Positions 14,201 to 26,400 of a stretch of DNA of 64,000 nt are shown here, piece after piece. The stretch's first letter is position 1. The number at the start of each line of letters is the position of its first letter. The stretch lies in the NCBI RefSeq assembly GCF_036669915.1, contig NC_089315.1, positions 25,347,932 through 25,411,931 of the forward strand, in the 5' to 3' direction. The notes under the pieces are model-generated. The model saw only the letters and a list, made by a program, of their open reading frames with translations. It was not told the DNA's origin and did no database searches. Made by a program: the position numbers and the translations under genes. Origin of the DNA: Pocillopora verrucosa (taxonomy: Eukaryota; Cnidaria; Anthozoa; Scleractinia; Pocilloporidae).

Positions 14201-15187
14201 ACTGACAACCTATTAAGCATACTTGACATGATTGTAGTGCCACTGTCATAGTATGTAAATACACATTACCTTTGGTAAAGAGTAAGGATATAGCACTTGA
14301 TTTCATAGTTATTATTCCTCTAAGTTGCTCATTTCACGTCTATCCATATCTCAACTAAAAAAATCAAAATGAGTTAGTCAAAAAAATCTCCCCACTTAAA
14401 GCCCCAATTCCTTTGTTCAATTCTACAGTAATACCTTGAATTACTGCATCAGGGTTATCTCTGTTGTAGATGGTACACTTAATCCCGTGAAGAAAATCTT
14501 AGGAAGGGGGCTCACTGACACCTCACTCTTGATAAGGGAGAGGGGGGGGGGGAAATAGAGCACATGAAACAGTGGGGGGGGGGGGGGTGGGTGGGTATGC
14601 TACTACTCTTCTATGTGATTGCTCATTTTACCCAACAATCAGAATATTTACGGGCAGAATATTCATTCTCAGCTCAGCATTGAACCTTATCCCACCCTAA
14701 CATCAGTATCCATATTCTCCATATTTTTTCAACATTTCCTTTGGCACTGACGAGGATAATTTTTTTTTAACAATCAAAGCATCTTAGGTTGGCGATCATT
14801 TCATTAATTCTCATGATCCTAATGAATGTTCCGATGTATAAATATAAGGAGAAATTAGACGCTGATCATCATTAGGTTTCAAATGGTTATTAATAGATAA
14901 AAGGTACTTTGTGTTTTATCTTACTTTGCCTGCCAAACGTTGTGAAATGATCCCATACTGGCCACCAGTGCATCGCGCAATCGTTGTCTTCCCTAGAAGC
15001 AGATCGATGGACGACATGAACAACTGAAATATCCAGGACCGGCACATGTTCGTAACATGTTTATTGCCGTAATAAATACTTAACTGAACTCACTCACCAT
15101 GATCCACATGGGCCAAAATACATATATTTCTGATATTTTTCGGATTTTTTTTGAAGTTCAGAAAGACGCTGTGGGTGTCGTGGTCCT
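5245..15187 (-). CDS. EFL1: EFL1, elongation factor-like GTPase 1 (ribosome maturation); 5' exons damaged
   Basis: EFL1 is an EF-2-like cytoplasmic GTPase that works with SBDS to release eIF6 from pre-60S subunits. Clean exons (- strand order): 12599-12736, 11471-11697, 10733-10933, 9584-9843, 9180-9279, 8696-9034, 7939-8306, 6845-7462, 5699-6399, 5245-5427. They join in phase into 1045 codons. Family landmarks are [14 protein letters not shown] (G domain), [100 protein letters not shown] and the tail [12 protein letters not shown]...EHAEKQRTL. Five more 5' exons are recognisable but broken (see separate entry). With them the protein would be about 1165 residues, close to the usual 1100. The G1 region (AHVDHG, GKTT) is split by an intron. 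Introns hold a SINE and small repeats; other introns over 300 bases show nothing. Confidence 0.93.
10025..10335 (+). mobile_element. tRNA-derived SINE
   Basis: The left end is tRNA-like. It has an A-box-like segment (TGGCCTTGTGATTAG), then a canonical B box, GGTTCGAAACC, at 10068-10078, spaced as in a Pol III promoter. The body continues with TCTTGGGCAATACGC, CCATCCCATCCAAGGGG and an end at ACAGACTTTACCTGCC. This layout and body are familiar from anthozoan SINEs. It sits in an EFL1 intron, antisense to that gene. It is unlikely to be a working tRNA because the cloverleaf is incomplete and a long non-tRNA body follows. Confidence 0.75.
11860..11955 (+). repeat. Short interspersed repeat, family B copy 1
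   Basis: The stretch with TTCTCCA, ACTAACATCATA, then GACTGATATCTTG matches 13875-13960 in the same orientation with scattered differences. Both copies lie in EFL1 introns. Origin unknown, probably a fragment of a small transposon. Confidence 0.4.
12240..12420 (+). mobile_element. MITE-like repeat family A, copy 1
   Basis: Shares AATTCTCCTTG, GGAAATGTATAGAGAA and TATGGAGAATATG with the copies at 18902-19125 and 20937-21148. Ends are degraded here. Lies in an EFL1 intron. Confidence 0.5.
13875..13960 (+). repeat. Short interspersed repeat, family B copy 2
   Basis: Contains TTCTCCAGACTAACATCATA and CTGATATCTTGGAAG, matching the copy near 11860-11955. Confidence 0.4.
14542..14594. repeat. Poly-G tracts in an EFL1 intron
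   Basis: Runs of 11 G (14542-14552) and 14 G (14574-14587), followed by TGGGTGGG. Such runs can form G-quadruplexes and are also typical sites of consensus error. Confidence 0.8.
14690..14840 (-). mobile_element. MITE-like repeat family A, inverted copy
   Basis: Reads CCTAACATCAGTATCCATA then TTCTCCATA on the + strand, the reverse complement of the family A right half. The left part of the family (TCATGAGAATT equivalents) follows toward 14820. A T9 run replaces the middle. Confidence 0.5.
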
Positions 15188-15390
15188 CATGATTTCAGCT
15201 GTTGTGATATACAACGAAAATTATCACTGTGTTTTTCACAGTCTAATCGCTTCTCTGTAACATGTTGTGGTGCAATTTTGAGTCCGCAAATTACCAGAGG
15301 CTTTGCGCCAAGAGTATGAGTAGTACGGTTTAGGTGTCCAATCCTACGACCGCGCAACGTGCACTGTCATTCTTTATCAGTTTTCTCAAA
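15188..15390. promoter_or_regulatory. Shared intergenic region between divergent EFL1 and PSMA4
   Basis: Only about 200 bases separate the first recognisable EFL1 exon (- strand) from the PSMA4 ATG (+ strand). This suggests a bidirectional housekeeping promoter. No TATA box stands out. Function is inferred from spacing alone. Confidence 0.5.
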
Positions 15391-18679
<3,289 letters not shown>

Positions 18680-18712
18680 CTTGAGCTTTAATTTATGAAA
18701 TCCACACTTCAG

Positions 18713-18718
18713 AATAAA
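18713..18718 (+). other. Poly(A) signal AATAAA of PSMA4
   Basis: AATAAA starts 34 bases after the PSMA4 stop codon. Confidence 0.7.
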
Positions 18719-18901
18719 CGTTATTCATTGTAAGCAAATTCTTGTAGACAACTTGAGCTTTAGACAGATCAAGAACATCATACAGATATCAAGGTCAAAA
18801 CCTTGCCAAAGTAGCAAATCCCAGTTGTGACTTTTTTTCAACCTTTTGACCTTTTGCCACAGAAGGTATATTCAGGTAAATTCAGATATCAAGCGTGATG
18901 A

Positions 18902-19125
18902 TGGAAAACATTTAACCCTTAAAATCCTTGTAGTGACCAGCATCTAATTTCTCTCTACAGTGATACTGCTCAAACATTCATTAAAATCATGAGAATAAAG
19001 GAAATGATCACCAAGTTAAGAAGCTTTGATTGTTGAACTAATTCTCCTTGTCATTACCAAAGGAAATGTATAGAGAACAGTATGGAGAATATGGATACTG
19101 ATGTTAGGGTTTTGAGAGTTAACAG
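18902..19125 (+). mobile_element. MITE-like repeat family A, copy 2
   Basis: Starts near AACCCTTAAAATCC and runs through CATCTAATTTCTC, GAGAATAAAGGAAATGATCA and AGTATGGAGAATATGG to TGATGTTAGGG, matching the copy at 20937-21148 along its length. Confidence 0.6.
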
Positions 19126-20936
19126 TATAACATTGTAAAGCAAAGAGAAGAAAGAAAAGAAATCATGGTTCAAGATTGCTAACTCATCACACTTTTCTCC
19201 TCTTTGGGAAGTGAAAACGATTGTATGAAGGGCCAGAAAATATACTTCTGATTGAGGGCTCTTATTTTCTTTAAGGAATTTTGCTATTTGCTAAAATAGG
19301 TACTGTAGAGGAAGACTTGTATAATGTGAGATTGCAACTTTTGAGGATTTCATTACTGAGGTTTATTAGGCTGTAAAAAAGGTTATTTGCATCTTTACCC
19401 AAGTGTGTTACATGTACTTCATCTGAGTATTTGTCATGTTTTAAAAAGTGCACTATTTCAACAGATTAACTCTTCACTATTTTGAAATATCAATAATGCA
19501 GCTTCTTTTGTTCACTAAGAGATTTGGGTAAGCCCTGTTTCCATAGTTACTGATTGGTTTTGAGGTGTCAAGAGAAATAAGAAAATAATGCTCATGCAAA
19601 ACTTTAGGGGAGAAACAGAATGACATTTGAATGAAGGAAAATAATGAATGGTGGACTGTTTAGATTTTGAGTTCTGCTTGTGATGTGTAAGGTTCATTTG
19701 TACATAAATGTGTACTTTGTTACCTTTTTATTCATTAAAATGATATTTTTGTTTGTGCATATTTCATCCAAAATGTTCAATAGATAGAAACCATTCTCTG
19801 GAAAATACGAGGCAAGGTAGAGAGAGAGGAAGTTATTAACATGCATCCAACTATCATCAACTTACACCAGAATGTCTATGGGTTGGCCAAATCAGAAGGG
19901 GGCTCAGAATGTTTTCCTTGCCCCACACTCACAAAGAGAACATCTCTAAGACTTGTCTTGTTGGATTGGTATGAGGGAGGAACACCCTTTTTTTCTTGTC
20001 AAAATTTTCAACCTGAATGGAGTAACCTCTTTACAGTGAAACTGAGGAAACTGTGAACCCTAGAAATATTTATGGGATGTTATGTGTTCCAGGGAGAAGG
20101 CCAATTGGGCATGAGAGAACTGAACTGTAAATGGCAATAGGTTCATGGTTTTTTAAGTCTTGCAGCAATGACATATACGGTAGAGTTTGAATCTTTAGCA
20201 ATGGTCAACATTTTGGAATAATTTGTGGTTCTCCCACAAAGAAGACTTGACTCAATGAATTTTGATTGCTTTTTCTCATTGCTTTATGGGCAACCCCTTT
20301 GGCTCTTCTGAAATATTTAAGTAATGTTTTTGCCATTAATTGAGACAGTGTTCAGTGTTTCTTACTGGCCATCTAATCAGGATTAGAGTAACTTTGGAGA
20401 ATAATTCTTGTACTAGCCCAGGTTTACCAACTTATTATCAGATTTTTCCTAAAAATCCACACAAAATTTGTTCCTTGGACAAATACTTCCAGGTACAACT
20501 GAGTGCATTATTCTGCATGATTCACCACATAGTTTGAAATACCTACAGTTTCCAAACATGTACTTTGGGATCAATATTGATTGGCTTTCATCAACATTAA
20601 GGAATCAAGAGTGATCTTTTTAGGGATTAAAAGTTTATCACCATAAGCTGTTTTCCATTCATTTCCCACAATACCCACAAGGAGAACTTGTTAAACAGTC
20701 AGGTTGATGATAATTTCCTTATTTTCAAGAACTTTATGTTTGATTACCAGGTGATGATGTGAGGTAGGAATAAAATGCCAGTCACTCCTAAGAGGTAATC
20801 AAGTTAACCATAATTTTATAAAAAAACAAGGAGATAAACTTTTTCCAAGTTTACTAACTCATTTGAAGTCAGCCAACAAACACATATTTGTGAAGAACTG
20901 CATAATCATAATTACCAGCACTTTTATGCTCTTTGT

Positions 20937-21148
20937 TTAACCCTTTAACCTCTAAGACTGACTAACATCTAATTTCTCCTTACAACATCACCCCTAAGTC
21001 AAACATTAAGGTTAGGAGAATGAAGGAGATGATCACCAATTAAAGAAGCTCTTGATTGTTGAACAAATTCTCCTTGTCAGAACCCTTGGAAATGTCTGAG
21101 GAGTAATATGGAGAATATGCATACTGATGTTAGGGAGTAAATGGTTAA
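20937..21148 (+). mobile_element. MITE-like repeat family A, best-preserved copy
   Basis: About 210 bases with imperfect terminal inverted repeats. The left end is TTAACCCTTTAACCTCTAA and the right end, read in reverse, is TTAACCATTTACTCCCTAA. The next bases, ACATC, also pair. No coding capacity. This is the form of a small non-autonomous DNA transposon. Confidence 0.65.
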
Positions 21149-21655
21149 ATTCCACTAAATATCCCAGATCTTCAGCTTGGAAGGAAATTATCCTGATTTG
21201 GTTGATGAAGTTAATTGAAACCTGATATTTGTTCTGACAAAGGGCTAACATTTGAAACTCTCTTAAGTGGCATATTTGCATGATCAACTCAGTTGATAAA
21301 ACAATAGCATCTGGTAAAACCCCCACTGATGCAGCACCACAGCTTTTTTAGAAATTTACCCTCTTCATTAATTTATAAAGTTTAGTTTGTTCTCTAAGAT
21401 CATTTAAGATCCCATATTGTCTGAACAATTGGCTCCTCCTTGATCAACCTCAAAATCAAATAAGTTCATTCCTGATGTAACTGCGATACTTCTCCACTAA
21501 ACAATTGAAGACCCCTCATTGTGTTGGTACATGTACCTGATCTCTTACTCATGAATATTTTAATACAGAAAATATCCTACATTTGATATCCTACAAAGAA
21601 AAGAGCTAATATATCGCCCAAGATATCACAACCTTTTTTTTTTGTAAGGTAACAA

Positions 21656-22327
21656 TCAGTCTTCGATTTCTTGCAATTTGTTCCTCTCTTCTAACAATTC
21701 TTTCTTCCGAATTTTTAAAACGTTCAACTTCTCTATGATCTCTTTCACCTTCATTTCAAGGTTGACAATGTCACAGCTTAGTTCAACGGCGCTCTGAAAA
21801 TTCTTTTGACCCGTTTTTAAACAACCAGGAACCAAGATTCCAAACCATTTAAGGGGATCTTGAACACAACCATCAACATTTTCATCTTCTACAGGCAAGT
21901 TTTCCTCTTTAGAGATATACAATTCCTGGATACGCGACGTTGCTTCATCGCTCGAAGCACCTGATCTTTGAGGTTTCCTTCTTCTGACTACGTTTTCCTC
22001 TTCTTCTTTTTCATTATAACCAGTTTTTGAAGTACCCTTTGCTCTTCTTGGCAGTGCTTTCTCCATTTCGAACGTTACAACAGCGTTTTCGGACTCCTCT
22101 TTAGAAATGTCTCCAAATAAACTTACATGATACAGCGCGCAGTCCATTTTATGACTATATTGCAAAGCACCCACGGATTTGTTTCCCATCGAATAACGAG
22201 CCTTTGACAGGTTTAGATATCCATCTCTTATTGAAGCATTTAGGTATTCCCTTTTCTCCTGAAGACATTCGAGAGTGTCAAAAAATTCAACGGTGAACCG
22301 ATCAAGTTCCTCACATATGTCCTCCAT
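21656..22327 (-). CDS. CCDC115: CCDC115 (Vma22-like), V-ATPase assembly factor
   Basis: A single-exon frame of 223 codons plus stop. CCDC115 is the animal counterpart of yeast Vma22, which acts with TMEM199 (Vma12) at the ER/Golgi in assembling the V-ATPase Vo sector. The family hallmarks are both present: LNLSKARYSMGNKSVGALQY in the N-terminal half and DPLKWFGILVPG in the C-terminal half. An N-terminal helix (EELDRFTVEFFDTLECLQEK) and a C-terminal coiled coil (KVKEIIEKLNVLKIRKKEL) flank an acidic, Lys/Arg-rich linker. It is slightly longer than the roughly 180-residue human protein, mostly in the linker. The ATG at 22325-22327 is the first in frame. The gene is head-to-head with the coiled-coil gene 1.1 kb away, an arrangement repeated twice in the window with broken CCDC115 copies. 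A single exon could mean an old retrocopy. Confidence 0.88.
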   Translation of the reverse strand: MEDICEELDRFTVEFFDTLECLQEKREYLNASIRDGYLNLSKARYSMGNKSVGALQYSHKMDCALYHVSLFGDISKEESENAVVTFEMEKALPRRAKGTSKTGYNEKEEEENVVRRRKPQRSGASSDEATSRIQELYISKEENLPVEDENVDGCVQDPLKWFGILVPGCLKTGQKNFQSAVELSCDIVNLEMKVKEIIEKLNVLKIRKKELLEERNKLQEIED

Positions 22328-23413
22328 CTTGAAAAAAATTATCGAGGGAGACTGAGTACGAGGAGATAGGACACCACAAACTGCACTACATAAAACAATG
22401 CATTCCAGTGCATTTCCACTTGTCAGTAACTCTCTTCATTGATCGAACGCCTTTCTGACGGCTTTCGCAATCGTAATGTGACAGACACTGAACGGTTGAA
22501 GAAAGTCGGTCTGAAAGTTAGTGTTAATGATTTTACTGATCATTTCACTACCCGTCAACAGCCGCTGTCTACCTTTCAAGACAATTTAGATTGACACAAA
22601 CTGAGGCCCACCGAAAGAGAAGATAGAAATCTGCGAAAGTCGATCACTTTGAAATTTTACAGTATCCTTCTGCATACAGCCCTCCTCGTAAAGTTATATG
22701 GTTTTTTGATGCATCTTTACACCTTTTTTTGATGATGAAACGGTAATGCAATGCCAAAAAAGGTGCTACTGAGCGGCGTGTTTACGTCATATCGATGGAC
22801 TCAGAACACGTTTGTGGGTCAAAGATGAACATCGGTCCCGTATGGTGGGATTATTTTTCGAACATAAATGAATCTTTTTTGATCCAAGATGGGACGGGGC
22901 TTTGTCTAGTTAATATAAAGGTTCATATTTTTCGCACACTTGTTTGCCGTCTTTCATCGCCAGTCGATGTTGTGAAAAACGACCGAGTTCCTTTTTGCTT
23001 GAAAATTTCTTACTTTTGCTCTATATTTTTGGATTGACTACTTTTCGAGGAGAAACAATTTTAAATATTTTACTGTTGTGAAGATTGGAAACAAAATTGT
23101 GATATTTATAAGACTAAATATCAGATTCCGGCGCGCGAGCTATCGAAGGTTTCCTCGGTCTTCATGACGAAAAACTCGTAAGAGATGGTTTCCATGGATT
23201 TTCGCTCAAAACAAAATCATTTGCTTCAGCTATCAGTGCGGTCAGTATCGAGGTTCGGAGCTTTGGAAATTTGGATCGTTCACAGTCTTATTTGAGAAAA
23301 GAAACACTTAACACAAACCAAAAAAATCAAATACTATAAAAACTAAACTGCAAAAACAAAACAAACTCTATTTGAGTTTTCTTCGAGCGGGAGAAAACCG
23401 CGGGTGAGACGCG
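22328..23413. promoter_or_regulatory. Divergent intergenic region, unit 1
   Basis: 1.1 kb between the CCDC115 and coiled-coil start codons, probably holding both promoters and 5' UTRs. Its right part (from about 23100, ATTCCGGCGCGCGAGCTATC) is strongly conserved in all three units, as expected for the promoter and leader of the coiled-coil gene. A short open + frame (22430-22594) inside is noted under findings. Confidence 0.5.
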
Positions 23414-26400
23414 ATGGCTTCGTGGCTTCGCCCCGAAAAGAAAGGCAACCAAAAGCATATTCTTCCTCCGCAACTGAAATCAAGAATACCAGTCAGAATG
23501 ACTCGCCCATGCGGTGAAAATGTCAGAAGTTCATCGTCAAAGGACAAAGCAGATAAAACAGCGCGTCTGCAAAAAGATTTAGACAGCAAAGTTCAAAGCA
23601 AGCAATCATCGCGAATTCCGATTGCGGTAAATGGGAGGAAGACCAAAGTTGATTCTAAAGATAATCTACCCATGAATTTCAAAACTACTCGAAGAGGAAA
23701 ACTTTTTGGAGGAGATTCGGGTATGTTTATTTCCCAGCAGGTAGCCAGCATCAGTATTTTCACTGAAGTAATATATCGGAAATTGAAGAGATTTTATAAA
23801 ACGGTTTCAGGCGAACGGCTGGAATCACCATGTTGTCTGTATCATAACATACGCCGTAGGTAAAAAAAAACAGCAACTGAGGTAAATTGGCGGAAACCAC
23901 GTTGTACAGGGCTGAAAATAGGTTATTTCAATGTTCTTCGATTTATAAAATTCGATATGTAAGACTTGGTTTTAACTTTAAATTCCTATTTAATGTAGAA
24001 AAAGATTACTACCATATTAATTGTTTCTCGTTTGTCATCACATTTCTATTCGTTTATTAGTTTATTAGCTCTTTGTTCAGTTTTCCATTTTTATTTTTAT
24101 GTATTTATCTATTTTTTTATTTACATATTTTAACTTCACCTGAATAAAGGTTATCCTCCAGTTGTTGAGATTTTGATCCAAAATTAAAAAAGCCTCTTTT
24201 GGCTGCTAAATTCATCAGCCATCTTGTTTATTTCAAGCCACTTAGTCGATGCTCGTTTGCACAAACTAGAGGCAAATTTCTGCTGTTACAGCTTCATGAC
24301 ATTTGCTAAAGAAACGAAAAGTTTGGACCTATCTTTTCTGAGAGGGAGCTAATTGGTAATCTTGATTTGATCACAGGTATTAAACTACGAGGAACTCATA
24401 GTAAACAAGACAAGGAGACGGAAAGTACCACTCCTTCAACCACAGCTAAACAAAGTAGTTATAGGCGCGCTCAGAAAACGACGCCAATTGTCAGGCGACG
24501 TGTACCACGACAGCTTACACCAACAGAGACACAGTCGAAACAGGTAAATCTGGGAAGAAAATGTCATTTCAGTAAATACCAGAGGTGAAGTATTTCACAG
24601 TGACAACTGTCTCTTTTGGAGGGTCTGGAACTTATTACCATGATCAACCTTTGTTTCACATCTTCGCGAATTAAGAATGTTAGGTTTATAAGGGATATCC
24701 AGAAATACAACAGCTGCAACAAAAGCAACGCATTTTGCGCTTAAATAATCAGGTTTGCGAGGATGAGAAAGCATCGCGAGAAGAAAGCTCAGCAAGAGAG
24801 AAATCATCTGCAGCCAAGGCGGAAGAGGTCACGCCTGAGGTCGCCACAGCTAAACAAAGCAGTTACAGGCGCTCTCAAAAAACGACCCCAATTGTCAGGC
24901 GACGTGTACCACGACAGCTTCCACCAACAGAGACAGAGTCGAAACAGGTAAATCTAGGAGGAAAATATTACTTCAGGAAATACCAGAGGTGAAGTATATC
25001 ACAGTGACAACTGTCTCTTTGGAGGGTCTGGAACTTAATATCGTGATAAGCCATTGTTTCACATCTTCGCGAACTGAATTAGGAATGTTGGGTTTATGAG
25101 GAATATCCAGAAATATAACAACTGCAACATAAACAACGCATTTTGTGCTTAAATAATCAGGTATGCAAGGATGAGAAAGAATCACGAGAAAAAAGCTCAG
25201 CTGGGGAGATATCATCTGCACCCAAGGCGGAAGAGGTCACGCCAGATTTTGAATGTAATGTTGCACCTGTGCATGAGGAAAAGTTTCGTATGGGGGCCAA
25301 ATCAGATTTCAGTGGTAACAAGATTGGCGACGACTTTGTATGTTACTCCAAATCTAGCGACGAGAAAGCAATGCCCGATGTGCCCCAATGGCTAACAGAG
25401 GAGTACAAGTTAGTGTTCATATCTGCTCTTTTTTTTTCTTTTACAGTCCGTGAACTTTTGTTTCTGAATTTCATTTCTGAGGCCAGTAGGGTAAAGAATT
25501 CACATGATACAACATGTAGCTGTGCACACTTTCTGGTAATCAAAACTTACTCCACTCGGTGAAACATCACGGTTGTTATGTCTAATGCGTCTCAAAGTTT
25601 ATTTGTGTACTGGCCGCACTGCAATATACTTGTGAGGTCAATTTGTCACAATTGATTCAATAGAGAACACAGTTTCAGAACCTCCGGAAACAAGCAAAAG
25701 GATATATACTATTTAGGTAGAAAAAGCGAATTGGGGATTGTCTGGTTTTATAATTCAAAGTTTCAGTAAACATGGAAGTGACGAGCTTCACGGTAGCAGA
25801 GTTTTCAAAGCCTAAAGGTTTTGATAAGTTTTAAATTTCTTAAAAAGGTCATTTTTGAAGTTCCCGAATTTGTGATGAGGCATATAATATAAACTGAGAA
25901 GCAATTTGTCTGCAGAGACTTAAGTATAGTTGACCACTATGAATAAATTTTGTGCAGGGAGAGAGAAGAAGAACAGGAAAACATAAAACTCATTAAAGGT
26001 GACACCACTGTTACTAGCTCGGCACAAAATATCAGACTGGAAACAGAGTTTGGTACAAAGAACAAGATGGAAGAAAATGTTTTGAGCGAAGAAGAGTTGG
26101 ACTGTGACTCTTTCACTGAGTCCAGCGGATACCAACGGAAAATGGCTGAGCTGAACGAAAAATTCAGACGGCTCAAGGCACAGTTTGCGAAGGAAAACAG
26201 ACAGGCTGTCGAATCTACGAACAAGACAATGGAGGAGATCAAACAGAGCCAGGCAAGGGAAGATTGCATCACAAATGAGATTGAGGAGATACGACGGAGA
26301 CGGGATGAAATAAAAGAAGACTTGAAACGCCTTGATGAGATCGGCCAAAGACGAGATCTCGAGGATAAAAAATGGAGAGAAAAAATGGACATGAAAAACA

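Larger units (their letters stand above)
12989..15187 (-). other. EFL1: EFL1 exons 1-5 (GTPase domain) carrying frameshifts and stops
   Basis: Exons by splice sites: 15098 to about 15187, 14925-14992, 14270-14354, 13502-13563 and 12989-13058. Against the conserved family sequence, exon 1 has an 8-base homopolymer (15145-15152) where 7 fits. Exon 2 has one extra and one missing base (near 14975 and 14955), scrambling about seven residues after GKTT. Exon 3 lacks 2 bases and then 1, and reads TAG at 14340-14342. Exon 4 has an extra base, a stop triplet at 13528-13530 in the aligned frame, and a lost base. Exon 5 has lost bases and two stops (13012-13017). Identity is still plain from [16 protein letters not shown] and STAVSLCD. 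Splice sites look normal throughout. Confidence 0.75.
18719..21655. other. Intergenic region; left part of duplication unit 1
   Basis: No convincing coding sequence. From about 19340 onward it aligns with 49220-50630 (unit 3), and from about 20530 also with 33630-34507 (unit 2). Two family A MITE-like copies lie inside. Confidence 0.6.

Noticed and set aside
5245-15187. EFL1 as a true pseudogene
   Set aside because: Ten 3' exons are clean with perfect phase, and the damage spills into the neighbouring PSMA4 over the same short interval, so local sequence error is more likely; left open as a finding.
24763-24951. A second open frame (62 codons, RRKRSR-rich) overlapping each 195-bp module exon, present in most copies
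   Set aside because: It is out of frame with the spliced gene. It stays open only because the modules are recent near-identical copies, and it has no splice partner of its own.
24377-25408. Regular repeats that could suggest a CRISPR-like array
   Set aside because: The repeat period is about 408 bases with coding content and splice sites, in a eukaryotic genome; spacers are not unique short sequences.
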